DNA from: Microbulbifer marinus
GTDB taxonomy: Bacteria > Pseudomonadota > Gammaproteobacteria > Pseudomonadales > Cellvibrionaceae
Length of the DNA stretch: 64,000 nucleotides
NCBI RefSeq assembly: GCF_900107725.1
Contig: NZ_FNQO01000002.1
Span: forward strand, 620,001 to 684,000
Direction of reading: 5' to 3'
The notes beneath the pieces were generated by a model that was not told the origin of the DNA, searched no databases, and was given only the letters and a program-made list of their open reading frames with translations. This document shows, piece by piece, positions 38,889-48,018 of this stretch. A program made the translations under genes and the position numbers. Positions within the stretch are counted from its first letter, which is position 1. Each line of letters begins with the position of its first letter.

Positions 38889-40034
38889 ATGTTGAGAGGC
38901 TTCAATCGGCTGTTCGCCTTGCTGGCCACTTCGGTGCTGGCCCACTCCGCGTATGCGGAAAAAGAGGGGGCGGAGCGCTGGGGGGTCAATATGACCCAGG
39001 GGGTGACGGAAGTCGCCCATACCACGTACAACCTGCACATGCTGATTTTCTGGATCTGTGTGGCGATTGGCGTGGTGGTGTTCGGGGTCATGTTTTACAG
39101 CATGTGGCGCCATCGCAAGAGCAAGGGCTACCAGGCGGCGCAGTTCCACGAGAGCACCGCGGTGGAGCTTGTGTGGACAATCGTCCCCACCATCATCCTG
39201 ATCCTGATGGCGATTCCCGCCACCAAGACCCTGTACGACATCTACGACACTGAGGAAGCCGATCTGGATATCATGATCACGGGCTACCAGTGGAAGTGGA
39301 AGTACAACTACCTGGGTTCCGATGTCTCCTTCTTCTCCAATCTCTCCACGCCCCGCACTCAAATCGACAACCAGCAGCCGAAAAGCGAAAACTACCTGCT
39401 TGAGGTAGACGAGCCGCTGGTGGTGCCGGTGAACAAGAAGATTCGCTTCCTGATCACCGCCAACGACGTGATCCACGCCTGGTGGGTGCCGGATCTGGCA
39501 GTGAAGAAAGATGCTATTCCGGGCTTTATCAATGAATCCTGGACCCGTATCGACGAGCCTGGCATCTACCGCGGCCAGTGCGCCGAGCTGTGTGGCAAGG
39601 ACCACGGCTTTATGCCGATCGTCGTCAAGGCGGTGCCCGAGGCGGAATATACCGCCTGGCTCGGTGAGCGCGCGGCCGCCGCGGCGAAGATGCGGGAGCT
39701 GACCGAGAAAACCTTCACCTTCGATGAACTCCTGGCGCGAGGCGAAAAGGTCTATAACCGCAACTGTGCCGCCTGCCACCAGCCGAATGGTCAGGGTGTG
39801 CCGGGGGCCTTCCCGGCGATCGCCGGCTCCAAGATCGCCACGGGCCCACTCGATGGACACCTGAGCATGGTGATTAGCGGTTCGCAGCAGAACCCGGCCA
39901 TGCAGGCATTCGGCGAGCAGCTGTCCGAGGTTGACCTGGCTGCGGTGATTACCTATCAGCGCAATGCGTTCGGCAACGACATGGGCGACACCGTGCAGCC
40001 CATCGACATTCTCAATTTTAAGAATAAGCAGTAG
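38889..40034 (+). CDS. coxB: Cytochrome c oxidase subunit II with fused cytochrome c domain (caa3 type)
   Basis: 381 residues. Two transmembrane helices (the second VWTIVPTIILILMAIPATK) are followed by the CuA domain with DVIHAWWVPDL and YRGQCAELCGKDHGFMP. A C-terminal cytochrome c domain carries the heme motif C293-A-A-C296-H297. The fusion lets the oxidase accept electrons through its own heme c. First gene of a cluster ordered as in Pseudomonas (coxB-coxA-ctaG-coxC). Confidence 0.96.
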   Translation: MLRGFNRLFALLATSVLAHSAYAEKEGAERWGVNMTQGVTEVAHTTYNLHMLIFWICVAIGVVVFGVMFYSMWRHRKSKGYQAAQFHESTAVELVWTIVPTIILILMAIPATKTLYDIYDTEEADLDIMITGYQWKWKYNYLGSDVSFFSNLSTPRTQIDNQQPKSENYLLEVDEPLVVPVNKKIRFLITANDVIHAWWVPDLAVKKDAIPGFINESWTRIDEPGIYRGQCAELCGKDHGFMPIVVKAVPEAEYTAWLGERAAAAAKMRELTEKTFTFDELLARGEKVYNRNCAACHQPNGQGVPGAFPAIAGSKIATGPLDGHLSMVISGSQQNPAMQAFGEQLSEVDLAAVITYQRNAFGNDMGDTVQPIDILNFKNKQ

Positions 40035-40043
40035 GAGTTAGTC

Positions 40044-41594
40044 ATGGCACACGGTCCGCAACCCGGATTCAAGCGGTGGCTCTACACCACCAACCACAAA
40101 GACATCGGCTCGATGTACCTCTGGTTCAGTTTTGCAATGTTCCTGCTGGGCGGCTGCATGGCGCTGGTAATTCGCGCCGAGCTGTTCGAGCCGGGTCTGC
40201 AGATAGTGCAGCCGGAATTCTTCAACCAGATGACCACCATGCACGGCCTGATCATGGTGTTCGGGGCGGTGATGCCGGCGTTCGTCGGTCTTGCCAACTG
40301 GATGATCCCGATGATGATCGGCGCTCCGGATATGGCGCTGCCGCGCATGAACAACTGGAGTTTCTGGATACTGCCGTTCGCCTTCGCGATGCTGGCGTCC
40401 ACGCTGTTCATGGAGGGCGGGGCACCGAACTTCGGCTGGACTTTCTACGCACCGCTCTCTACAGAGTATGCGCCGCCGAGCGTGACCTTCTTCATCTTCT
40501 CGATCCATATCATGGGCGCGTCGTCGATTATGGGATCGATCAATATCATCGCCACCATCCTGAATATGCGCGCGCCGGGCATGACCCTGATGAAGATGCC
40601 GCTGTTCGTATGGACCTGGCTGATCACCGCCTACCTGCTGATCGCGGTTATGCCGGTACTGGCCGGCGTGGTGACCATGATGCTGATGGATATTCACTTC
40701 GGCACCAGCTTCTTCAGCGCTGCCGGTGGCGGTGACCCGGTGCTGTTCCAGCATGTCTTCTGGTTCTTCGGTCACCCCGAGGTGTACATCATGATCCTGC
40801 CGGCATTCGGTATCGTGTCGGCGATCATTCCCACCTTTGCGCGCAAGCCGCTGTTCGGCTACAGCTCGATGGTGTACGCGACCGCATCCATTGCTTTCCT
40901 CAGCTTTATTGTCTGGGCGCACCACATGTTCACGGTCGGTATGCCGATCGCCGGTGAGCTGTTCTTCATGTACGCCACCATGCTGATCGCGGTGCCCACC
41001 GGGGTGAAGGTATTCAACTGGGTTACCACCATGTTCCGCGGCTCGATGACGTTCGAGACACCGATGCTGTTCGCGGTGGCCTTCGTGATTCTGTTTACCA
41101 TCGGCGGCTTCTCCGGACTGATGCTGGCGATCGCCCCGGCGGACTTCCAGTATCACGACACCTATTTCGTGGTGGCGCACTTCCACTACGTGTTGGTGCC
41201 CGGTGCCATCTTCTCGATTACCGCCGGTGTCTACTACTGGCTGCCGAAGTGGACCGGCAACATGTACAACGAGACCATGGGCAAGGTGCATTTCTGGCTG
41301 GCATTTGTCGGCCTGAACGTCACCTTCTTCCCAATGCATTTCGTTGGGCTGGCCGGTATGCCGCGCCGCATCCCCGACTACGCGCTGCAGTTTGCCGACT
41401 TCAATCAGATAGCCAGTATGGGAGCCTTCCTGTTTGGCGCAGCGCAGCTGGTGTTCCTGTTCAATGTGATCCGCACTGTGCAGGGTGGCAAGAAGGCGAC
41501 CGCCGAAGTCTGGGACAATCCGGAAGGGTTGGAGTGGACGGTTCCGTCGCCGGCGCCTTACCACACATTCAGCACGCCTCCGGCCGTACGCTGA
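40044..41594 (+). CDS. ctaD: Cytochrome c oxidase subunit I
   Basis: Catalytic heme-copper subunit, 516 residues and 12 TM helices. Visible signatures are HGLIMVFGAVMPAF (heme a ligand region), WFFGHPEVYIMILPAFG (CuB His and cross-linked Tyr), WAHHMFTVGMP (CuB His pair) and VVAHFHYVLVPG (heme ligands). AGGAG precedes the ATG. It reduces oxygen at the heme a3-CuB site using electrons from CoxB and pumps protons. Confidence 0.97.
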   Translation: MAHGPQPGFKRWLYTTNHKDIGSMYLWFSFAMFLLGGCMALVIRAELFEPGLQIVQPEFFNQMTTMHGLIMVFGAVMPAFVGLANWMIPMMIGAPDMALPRMNNWSFWILPFAFAMLASTLFMEGGAPNFGWTFYAPLSTEYAPPSVTFFIFSIHIMGASSIMGSINIIATILNMRAPGMTLMKMPLFVWTWLITAYLLIAVMPVLAGVVTMMLMDIHFGTSFFSAAGGGDPVLFQHVFWFFGHPEVYIMILPAFGIVSAIIPTFARKPLFGYSSMVYATASIAFLSFIVWAHHMFTVGMPIAGELFFMYATMLIAVPTGVKVFNWVTTMFRGSMTFETPMLFAVAFVILFTIGGFSGLMLAIAPADFQYHDTYFVVAHFHYVLVPGAIFSITAGVYYWLPKWTGNMYNETMGKVHFWLAFVGLNVTFFPMHFVGLAGMPRRIPDYALQFADFNQIASMGAFLFGAAQLVFLFNVIRTVQGGKKATAEVWDNPEGLEWTVPSPAPYHTFSTPPAVR

Positions 41595-41608
41595 CAGGAC
41601 ATTGAGCG

Positions 41609-42181
41609 ATGCGCTGGAGTGACAACGCAAAAATAGCCACCAAGCTGCTGGCGCTTGCCGCCAGCATGCTGGTGTTTGCGATTTTTGTCATGCCGCCGCT
41701 ATACGACGCCTTCTGTGAAATCACCGGGCTGAACGGTAAGACCGGCGGTAAATACGAAGCGGTACCCGCGGCAGTGGACCGCGACAGACTGGTCACCGTC
41801 CAGTTCGTGGCCAGCAACAATGAGAACATGCCGTGGGGCTTCAAGCCGAGTGTCGTGTCTGTGAAAGTACATCCAGGCGAGGCAATGGATACCGTCTTTC
41901 TCGCCACGAATCCCACCGAGCGCGATATGGTTGCCCAGGCGATTCCGAGCCTGGTGCCATTTAAGGCCGCCGAGTATTTCCACAAGACAGAGTGCTTCTG
42001 CTTCAATCAGCAGGCACTGAAAGCCGGGGAAACTGCCGAGTTGCCGCTGCGATTTATCGTCGACCCGGACCTTCCCCCGAGCGTTAACACCATTACCCTT
42101 TCCTATACGCTGTTTGATATCACGGAAAGAGTCTCAAGCAATTTTGATAACAAAAATACCGACTCCGAGCGAGAGGGATAA
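41609..42181 (+). CDS. ctaG: Cytochrome c oxidase assembly protein CtaG/Cox11
   Basis: Inner-membrane copper chaperone that delivers copper to the CuB site of subunit I. It has one N-terminal membrane helix, then a periplasmic Ig-like domain with KTECFCFNQQ, the conserved copper-binding CxC. VPLY-like PLYDAFCEITGLNGKT near residue 30 is diagnostic. The 190-residue length is normal. 14 bp after ctaD. Confidence 0.95.
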   Translation: MRWSDNAKIATKLLALAASMLVFAIFVMPPLYDAFCEITGLNGKTGGKYEAVPAAVDRDRLVTVQFVASNNENMPWGFKPSVVSVKVHPGEAMDTVFLATNPTERDMVAQAIPSLVPFKAAEYFHKTECFCFNQQALKAGETAELPLRFIVDPDLPPSVNTITLSYTLFDITERVSSNFDNKNTDSEREG

Positions 42182-42186
42182 AAATT

Positions 42187-43077
42187 ATGGCCAGTGAAAG
42201 CAGCTACTATGTGCCCGAGCAGTCCAGGCTGCCTATTTTTGCCACCATCGGCCTGTTCCTAACGGCCTTCGGCGCCGCCAACTGGATCAACGGTGGCAGC
42301 GCGTACATTTTCTTCGCGGGTGCCCTGGCCATGGCGACTGTGCTGTGGTTCTGGTTTGCACAGGTAATCCGAGAAAATATGGCCGGCCTCAACAGCGAGC
42401 AGCTGAAACGCTCTTATGTGTGGGGCATGGGCTGGTTTATTTTTTCCGAGGTAATGTTCTTCGCCGCTTTCTTCGGCGCCCTCTATTACATCCGCAATTT
42501 CGCCCTGCCCTGGCTGGGTGGTGAAGGCGACCGCGGCACATCGAATATGCTGTGGCAGGGCTTCGAGAATACCTGGCCGCTCTACGTGACTCCGGATGCG
42601 GCCGTACACGGCGATGCGGCAAAAATATTGGGCCCCAAGGAGATTATTGACCCCTGGCATCTGCCACTGCTGAACACGGTTATTCTGCTGTCTTCGAGTG
42701 TCACCGTGCACTTCGCCCATGTGTTCCTGAAACAGGGCAAGCGCAGTGCGTTCAATCTGTGGCTGGCGCTGACCGTTGCACTCGGGGCGCTGTTCCTGTT
42801 CTTCCAGGCGGAGGAATACTACGAGGCGTACAAGCACCTGGGCCTGACACTAGAGTCCGGCATCTACGGCACTACTTTCTTTATGTTGACCGGATTCCAC
42901 GGTGCGCACGTCACACTCGGTACCATCATGCTGCTGATCATGCTGTTGCGTTCTGTGATCGCCCACCACTTCACGCCGGATGATCATTTCGGCTTCGAGG
43001 CGGCCAGCTGGTACTGGCACTTCGTGGACGTCGTATGGGTAGGCCTGTTTATTTTCGTCTACGTGCTGGGCGCATAG
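42187..43077 (+). CDS. coxC: Cytochrome c oxidase subunit III
   Basis: 296 residues with seven predicted membrane helices. Signatures include WGMGWFIFSEVMFFAAFFGALYY, HLPLLNTVILLSSSVTVHFAH and TGFHGAHVTLGTIML. The C-terminal WYWHFVDVVWVGLFIFVYV is diagnostic. Stabilises the catalytic subunit and proton uptake. 5 bp after ctaG. Confidence 0.96.
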   Translation: MASESSYYVPEQSRLPIFATIGLFLTAFGAANWINGGSAYIFFAGALAMATVLWFWFAQVIRENMAGLNSEQLKRSYVWGMGWFIFSEVMFFAAFFGALYYIRNFALPWLGGEGDRGTSNMLWQGFENTWPLYVTPDAAVHGDAAKILGPKEIIDPWHLPLLNTVILLSSSVTVHFAHVFLKQGKRSAFNLWLALTVALGALFLFFQAEEYYEAYKHLGLTLESGIYGTTFFMLTGFHGAHVTLGTIMLLIMLLRSVIAHHFTPDDHFGFEAASWYWHFVDVVWVGLFIFVYVLGA

Positions 43078-43094
43078 GCGGACTGAGTTTGGGG

Positions 43095-43111
43095 GCCCGC
43101 AGCAGGCGGGC
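43095..43111. terminator. Hairpin between convergent coxC and the DUF2909 gene
   Basis: GCCCGC-AGCAG-GCGGGC forms a 6-bp GC stem between two converging genes. There is no T-run on either side, so a terminator role is only suggested by position. Confidence 0.35.
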
Positions 43112-43125
43112 TTCCAATCTGAAAA

Positions 43126-43350
43126 TTAGTATTTATCTGCCCAGGGCGCCGTATTGGATAAAATGCCGCTGTCGAAACCGTACCAGATGGCCAACAGTAG
43201 TAGCGCGGCAAGAGAGATACGGATGCCGAGGGCGTAGAGTGTTCTCTTCGATTGCGGTGCGCCCATATCACGCAGCAGGAAAAACAGTGCACTGGACAGG
43301 CTGGCCAGCACTGCGAGAAACAGAAACACAATAACGATTTTCAGCCACAT
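43126..43350 (-). CDS. Twin-transmembrane small protein (DUF2909)
   Basis: 74 residues with two hydrophobic helices, MWLKIVIVFLFLAVLASLSSALFFL (given in parts: IVIVFLFLAVLASL) and ISLAALLLLAIWYGF, joined by LLRDMGAPQSKRTLYALG. This matches the DUF2909 family found opposite the cox genes in Pseudomonas. Probable oxidase assembly or stability factor by location. The ATG at 43350 (MWLKIV) was chosen over a longer frame running through the REP-like hairpin. Confidence 0.85.
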   Translation of the reverse strand: MWLKIVIVFLFLAVLASLSSALFFLLRDMGAPQSKRTLYALGIRISLAALLLLAIWYGFDSGILSNTAPWADKY

Positions 43351-43369
43351 ATTATTATTCGCCAATTGA

Positions 43370-43395
43370 TGTAGGAGCCTGCTTGCAGGCGAAAA
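43370..43395 (+). repeat. REP-like palindromic element before surf1
   Basis: TGTAGGAGCCTGC-TT-GCAGGCGA: GCCTGC pairs with GCAGGC and is preceded by GTAGGA. This is the layout of Pseudomonas-type REP sequences (GTAGGAGC...CGCGA). It occupies the divergent spacer between the DUF2909 gene and surf1 and ends just before the probable surf1 start. No second copy or RAYT transposase was noticed in the window. Confidence 0.6.
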
Positions 43396-43400
43396 TCGGC

Positions 43401-44126
43401 ATGACGGTACACACCCCTTCAGTGCAAGCGAAAAACGCCAGTGTAGCACTGATTCGAAACTGGCCCCTTACCATCCTGAGTGGCCTGTTGCTACCGCTCC
43501 TGATATCGCTGGGTGTCTGGCAGTTACAGCGTGGCGCCGAGAAAGCCATGCTCACCGCGGCACTCGATGCACGCCTGGCGATGCAGCCACAGAATCCCGC
43601 CGAGCTACAGCATTTGCAGGCCTATACACCGGTGCGTCTACTCGGCTACTACACCGGCGAATATCATCTGCACGACAACCGCACCCGCGATGGCCGCGTC
43701 GGTTACGAGGTGTTACAGGTCTTCGTCGCTGCTAACCAGCGCTGGCTGGTCAATCGCGGTTGGCTCGCCGCTCCGGCACAGCGCAATCAGCTGCCCGAAG
43801 TCAGCTGGCCGATGGCGGCGAAGGTCATCACGGGGTTTCTGTACCCGGTTGCGACCGTTGCCGAAGAGGCAGCGCCGATCACCGGGACCAGAATTCAGCA
43901 GCTCGATAGCGTATTTACTGGTAGTCTGGAGCTGGAGCGGCCCGAGTGGAGTATTCGCCTCAGCGCGGATTCGGACACGGCGCTGGTAACGGACTGGCAA
44001 TTGATCAACAGCCCACCGCAGCGCCACCGCGCATATGCCGTACAATGGTTTGCCATGGCGATAGCGCTGATTGTACTGTGGTTATGCGCTGCGACCAGGT
44101 TGCCGCAACTGCTGCGAAAACAATAA
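43401..44126 (+). CDS. SURF1 family cytochrome oxidase assembly protein
   Basis: About 241 residues with membrane helices at both ends (LTILSGLLLPLLISLGVWQLQRG and WFAMAIALIVLWLCAATRL), the SURF1 topology. Inner signatures: GYYTGEYHLHDNRTRDGRVGYEVL and WLVNRGWLA. SURF1 proteins assist heme a insertion into subunit I. Start at ATG 43401; an upstream TTG would lie inside the REP-like element. Confidence 0.9.
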   Translation: MTVHTPSVQAKNASVALIRNWPLTILSGLLLPLLISLGVWQLQRGAEKAMLTAALDARLAMQPQNPAELQHLQAYTPVRLLGYYTGEYHLHDNRTRDGRVGYEVLQVFVAANQRWLVNRGWLAAPAQRNQLPEVSWPMAAKVITGFLYPVATVAEEAAPITGTRIQQLDSVFTGSLELERPEWSIRLSADSDTALVTDWQLINSPPQRHRAYAVQWFAMAIALIVLWLCAATRLPQLLRKQ

Positions 44127-44154
44127 ATTGAAGTGCTAAAGAGGTAACACTGCC

Positions 44155-44796
44155 GTGACCCATACTAGCCATAACCCTGCCGCCGACAGAGAATCCCCCA
44201 GCGCAAAATCGTCTGGAATCGGGGCAATCCAAGGTGTTTCCGTTGTCGCTTCGGTGCTGCTGCCAATACTGGCCGCTTATATTGTTTTTTATTCCGGGGT
44301 GGGCATGCCCGATGGCACAATCAATCAGGGCCAGCTGCTAAAGCCGCCAGTGGACATCAGCCAGTTGCCGTTCATTGAGGGCGGTACGGCGCCGGTGCAG
44401 CTTGCGGAAGAATCTCCCAAATGGCGTTATCTGATTCTGTCCGGTAACGAGTGCGCGGCGGACTGCGAGCAGCTGCTCTACACCAGCCGCCAGGTCCATA
44501 TCCGCCTCGGTGAAAAGGCCACCCGGGTAGAGCGGTTGCTGGTCACGACGGCACCACTCGGGGATGAATTCCAGCAAATGCTGCAGCGGGATCATCCGCG
44601 CTTGCGCGTGGTGCAGTTACCGGAGGCGTCGTTGTTGCAACTGCAGCGGCAGAGCGCGCACGAAGGTATTGCCGATACGAGGGTGCTGCTGGTCGACCAG
44701 CAGGGCTTTGCCATGATGGCCTATGACAATCACCACAGCGGCAACCAGCTGCTGAAAGATATCAAACGACTACTGAAGTACTCCTACGAGAAGTAA
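44155..44796 (+). CDS. Membrane-anchored thioredoxin-like protein of the cox cluster
   Basis: 213 residues: one N-terminal membrane helix (VSVVASVLLPILAAYIVFY) and a periplasmic domain with C100-x3-C104 (NECAADCEQLLY). The cysteine spacing equals the copper site of SCO proteins, and the domain pattern (LILSGNECAADC ... VLLVDQQGFAMMAYD) looks like a diverged thioredoxin/SCO fold. Its place matches the unnamed gene between surf1 and ctaA in Pseudomonas. GTG start. A role in copper or redox handling of the oxidase is inferred. Confidence 0.7.
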   Translation: MTHTSHNPAADRESPSAKSSGIGAIQGVSVVASVLLPILAAYIVFYSGVGMPDGTINQGQLLKPPVDISQLPFIEGGTAPVQLAEESPKWRYLILSGNECAADCEQLLYTSRQVHIRLGEKATRVERLLVTTAPLGDEFQQMLQRDHPRLRVVQLPEASLLQLQRQSAHEGIADTRVLLVDQQGFAMMAYDNHHSGNQLLKDIKRLLKYSYEK

Positions 44797-44810
44797 CCGG
44801 GAGAGATGCG

Positions 44811-45911
44811 ATGGATAATTACGAACGGGACCCCACCGACAGCAAGCCGCACACTGCGTGGCGCCTGCGCCTGGCACTGGCCGGTTGCGCGCTGGCCGTG
44901 GTGGTCGTGGTGCTCGGCGCCTTCACGCGTCTGGCCGATGCCGGCCTCGGTTGCCCGGACTGGCCCGGCTGCTACGGTCACCTAACCTGGCCGGACGAAC
45001 ACCACGAGATACAGAATGCCAACGCCGCCTTTCCCCACGCCCCGGTGCAAACCGACAAGACCTGGCCGGAAATGGTACATCGCTACTTCGCCGGTGCCCT
45101 GCTGCTACTGGTTGGCGGCTTAACGGTACTGTCCTGGCGCCGACGCGGTCACCGCACCTTCAAGCAGACGCATTTTCTACTCGGGCTGATTATTCTGCAG
45201 GCCGCGTTCGGCATGTGGACGGTCACCCTGAAACTCTGGCCACAGGTGGTGACCGCACACCTGCTTGGAGGTCTGGCGACCCTGTCCATGTTGTGGCTGA
45301 TCGTGGAGCGTCTGCGCAACAAAGGGCGTTTTATCCCGGCGCACGAATTCCGCGCGCTGCAAAAAATCCGCCCACTGGCGTTTATTGCCGTGGCCACCGT
45401 CGTGCTGCAGATCGTCCTGGGCGGCTGGACCAGCTCCAATTATGCGGCGCTGGCCTGCCCCGACTTCCCCACCTGCCACGGCGAATGGTGGCCGCAGGCC
45501 GATTTCGCGCAGGGATTTAATGTGGCCCAGCAGATTGGCCCCAATTACCTCGGCGGCGCGCTGGAGAGTGATGCGCGTACCGCAATACATCTGACGCACC
45601 GCATTGGGGCGCTGATCGTTACATTACTGGTTCTCAGCCTGGCGCTGCTCGCCTGGCGCGCCGGTTCGCGCCGATGGGCGATTGGGCTTGCGGGCGCCCT
45701 CGCTCTGCAGGTATGTCTCGGCATCGCCAACGTCGTAATGTTCCTGCCGCTGCCGATCGCCGTCGCGCACAACGCCGGCGCCGCGCTGTTGCTGCTCGGA
45801 TTGCTGACTTTCTGTTACCGGATTCAGACAGCGCAGCCCCAGGCAAGCAGCACGAACAGCGAACGAGAAAATTCCGAGTTACATGGAACGGTGCTGGCAG
45901 GGGAATTATGA
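44811..45911 (+). CDS. ctaA: Heme A synthase (CtaA/COX15)
   Basis: Oxidises the C8 methyl of heme O to make heme A. 366 residues, about eight TM helices. The N-terminal GAFTRLADAGLGCPDWPGCYG has the paired-Cys loop. Heme-ligand histidines lie in EMVHRYFAG, QVVTAHLLGG, AIHLTHRIGAL and AVAHNAGA. Its stop overlaps the following lipoprotein start (ATGA). Confidence 0.95.
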   Translation: MDNYERDPTDSKPHTAWRLRLALAGCALAVVVVVLGAFTRLADAGLGCPDWPGCYGHLTWPDEHHEIQNANAAFPHAPVQTDKTWPEMVHRYFAGALLLLVGGLTVLSWRRRGHRTFKQTHFLLGLIILQAAFGMWTVTLKLWPQVVTAHLLGGLATLSMLWLIVERLRNKGRFIPAHEFRALQKIRPLAFIAVATVVLQIVLGGWTSSNYAALACPDFPTCHGEWWPQADFAQGFNVAQQIGPNYLGGALESDARTAIHLTHRIGALIVTLLVLSLALLAWRAGSRRWAIGLAGALALQVCLGIANVVMFLPLPIAVAHNAGAALLLLGLLTFCYRIQTAQPQASSTNSERENSELHGTVLAGEL

Positions 45912-46279
45912 AGCAGCTTGCCGCGGTTATCGTAACTTTTGTTATCAGCGGCTGCGACAGCGTTCAATTCAATACGAATTTGGGCGCGTACACGAACACA
46001 AAAGTGAAAGCCGCCAGCGTGCGTGAGTATACGGCGGAAGAAATAGCCCGTTACCAGGCAACTTCGCTGGGTTTTGTTGAAGCGGCCCATTGCCAGAAAA
46101 AACCCGGCGATCGTCAACCAAGCCGACAGGCACTGGTCGACAACTTGAAACTCCGTGTGCAGCGACTCGGCGGCAACGGGGTTGTGGTTGAGTCCTGCGG
46201 AAAAAGCGCAGATGCAATGTGTCAGCTCTTCATTGAGTGTCGCGGGATGGCTTACGCCGTACCGGAACGAAAAGGATAG
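45908..46279 (+). CDS. RcsF-like lipoprotein inside the heme A operon
   Basis: 123 residues with a lipobox (VISGC, lipidated Cys16). The mature part has four cysteines at 62, 97, 105 and 111. Spacings of 35, 8 and 6 nearly equal the 35, 9 and 6 of E. coli RcsF, the outer-membrane stress sensor with two crossed disulfides. The segment around them (SLGFVEAAHCQ, NGVVVESCG, IECRGMAY) also fits RcsF. Asp follows the lipid Cys, which in E. coli favours inner-membrane retention. It overlaps the ctaA stop by four bases. Confidence 0.68.
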   Translation: MKQLAAVIVTFVISGCDSVQFNTNLGAYTNTKVKAASVREYTAEEIARYQATSLGFVEAAHCQKKPGDRQPSRQALVDNLKLRVQRLGGNGVVVESCGKSADAMCQLFIECRGMAYAVPERKG

Positions 46280-46349
46280 CGATACCGCATTTAGAAATCA
46301 GCCGAGCAACATGTCGCGATGACGATAAAGATAATAATGAGGTGACACC

Positions 46350-47243
46350 ATGACCGCACAAACCGCCGCACTGAGCCAAACCAGCTGGCGCGATTATTAC
46401 GAGCTCACCAAGCCGCGGGTGGTGATGCTGATGATTCTGACCTCCGTTATCGGCATGCTGCTGGCGGTGCCCGGAATGGTGCCAGTGGATATATTACTAT
46501 TCGGCAACCTGGGCATCGCACTCTGCGCCGGCAGCGCTGCCGCAGTCAATCACCTCGTCGACCGCCATATCGATATCAAGATGGCGCGCACCAGCAACCG
46601 ACCGGTCGCCCGTGGTCGCGTCGAGCCGCAGAAGGCGCTGCTGTTTGCACTGCTGCTCGGCAGTGTCGGCATGGCTATCCTGCTGGTGTTCGTCAATGCG
46701 CTGACGGCCTGGTTGACCCTGTTCTCACTGCTCGGCTATGCCGTCGTTTACACCATGTTCCTGAAGCGCGCCACGCCGCAGAATATTGTCATCGGCGGTA
46801 TCGCTGGTGCGGCGCCACCGCTGCTCGGCTGGACGGCAGTCACCGGTGAACTGCATGGCCATGGCCTGTTACTGGTGCTGATTATCTTCGCCTGGACACC
46901 GCCGCACTTCTGGGCTCTCGCGGTGCACCGCCGCGCGGATTATGCGAAAGCGGATATCCCGATGCTGCCCGTGACTCACGGTGTGGCTTACACAAAGCTC
47001 CACATTCTGCTGTATACCTTTGTGTTGCTCGCGGTCAGCCTGTTGCCCTTCGCCACCGCGATGCTTGGTTGGCTGTATCTGCTCGGTGCAGTCGTACTGG
47101 GGCTGGGTTTCGTCTACTGGGCCGTGGAAATGCTGCGCGATAAGAACCCGAATGCCGGTATGGAGACGTTTAAATATTCCATCGTTTATCTGATGGCACT
47201 GTTCTGCATTATGTTGCTGGATCACTATCTGATTGCGGTGTAA
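46350..47243 (+). CDS. ctaB: Protoheme IX farnesyltransferase (heme O synthase)
   Basis: UbiA-superfamily prenyltransferase adding farnesyl to heme B, the step before CtaA. 297 residues, multiple TM helices. Aspartate-rich motif [21 protein letters not shown] is the Mg-diphosphate site; the second region [19 protein letters not shown] is diagnostic for CyoE/CtaB. Confidence 0.96.
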   Translation: MTAQTAALSQTSWRDYYELTKPRVVMLMILTSVIGMLLAVPGMVPVDILLFGNLGIALCAGSAAAVNHLVDRHIDIKMARTSNRPVARGRVEPQKALLFALLLGSVGMAILLVFVNALTAWLTLFSLLGYAVVYTMFLKRATPQNIVIGGIAGAAPPLLGWTAVTGELHGHGLLLVLIIFAWTPPHFWALAVHRRADYAKADIPMLPVTHGVAYTKLHILLYTFVLLAVSLLPFATAMLGWLYLLGAVVLGLGFVYWAVEMLRDKNPNAGMETFKYSIVYLMALFCIMLLDHYLIAV

Positions 47244-47246
47244 GAG

Positions 47247-47933
47247 ATGGCCAATACAGCAAACCGAGAAAATACGACACACAACAGCCCCGAACAGCGC
47301 CGCGGTATCTGGCTGACAGTAGCAGTGCTGGTGCTGTTTATGATTGCCGTGGTGCTGGGTTTCCTGCACAAGATGGGGCAGCCGCGAGTCATTACCGATT
47401 CCGAATTGCGCCTGAATGGCACGGTAAAACTGGAGCGCCCGCGCATACTGGATAATTTCGAGTTGCTCGACGACACTGGTGCGGTATTCCGCACCGAGAG
47501 CCTGAGTGGGCGCTGGACACTGGTCTTTTTCGGTTTTACCCACTGCCCCGATGTCTGCCCGACCACGCTCGCCACACTGAACAGTTTTTATCAGACTCTC
47601 GACGAGCAGACGCGCGCTGACACCGATATTCTTCTGGTTTCCGTCGATCCCAAGCGGGACGGCCCGCAACAGCTGCACGACTATGTGCGCTACTTCAATG
47701 AAGATTTTCGCGGGCTCACCGGTGAATTCCTGAACCTGAAACGATTTGCCAACCAGCTGAACGTGCCCTTCAACAAAGTACCGCTCGAAGACGGCGAATA
47801 CACCGTCGATCACGGTTCGCAGGTGGTGCTGATCAATCCGCGCGGCCATTACCACGCGTTTTTCAAGGCGCCCCTGGATCCGGCCAAAATGAAGTTGACC
47901 TATCGCTCGATGCGCGCCACCTTTAACGGTTGA
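47247..47933 (+). CDS. SCO1/SenC copper-delivery protein
   Basis: 228 residues with an N-terminal membrane anchor (LTVAVLVLFMIAVVLGFL) and a thioredoxin-fold periplasmic domain. GFTHCPDVCPTTLATL carries the CxxxC copper site and VDHGSQVVLINP the copper-ligand His. It serves CuA assembly in CoxB. 3 bp after ctaB and last gene of the oxidase cluster. Confidence 0.94.
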   Translation: MANTANRENTTHNSPEQRRGIWLTVAVLVLFMIAVVLGFLHKMGQPRVITDSELRLNGTVKLERPRILDNFELLDDTGAVFRTESLSGRWTLVFFGFTHCPDVCPTTLATLNSFYQTLDEQTRADTDILLVSVDPKRDGPQQLHDYVRYFNEDFRGLTGEFLNLKRFANQLNVPFNKVPLEDGEYTVDHGSQVVLINPRGHYHAFFKAPLDPAKMKLTYRSMRATFNG

Positions 47934-48018
47934 TCAGGCACTTCGTCGGCTGGCCTTGCCCGCGGATAGCAATCAGGGCCGCTGACGAGTGCGAATGACT
48001 ACCGGTAAAAGGACACTC

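Noticed and set aside
40038..41630. 530-codon minus-strand frame opposite ctaD
   Set aside because: Extremely His/Arg/Glu-rich antisense shadow of subunit I, with no ribosome binding site or domain.
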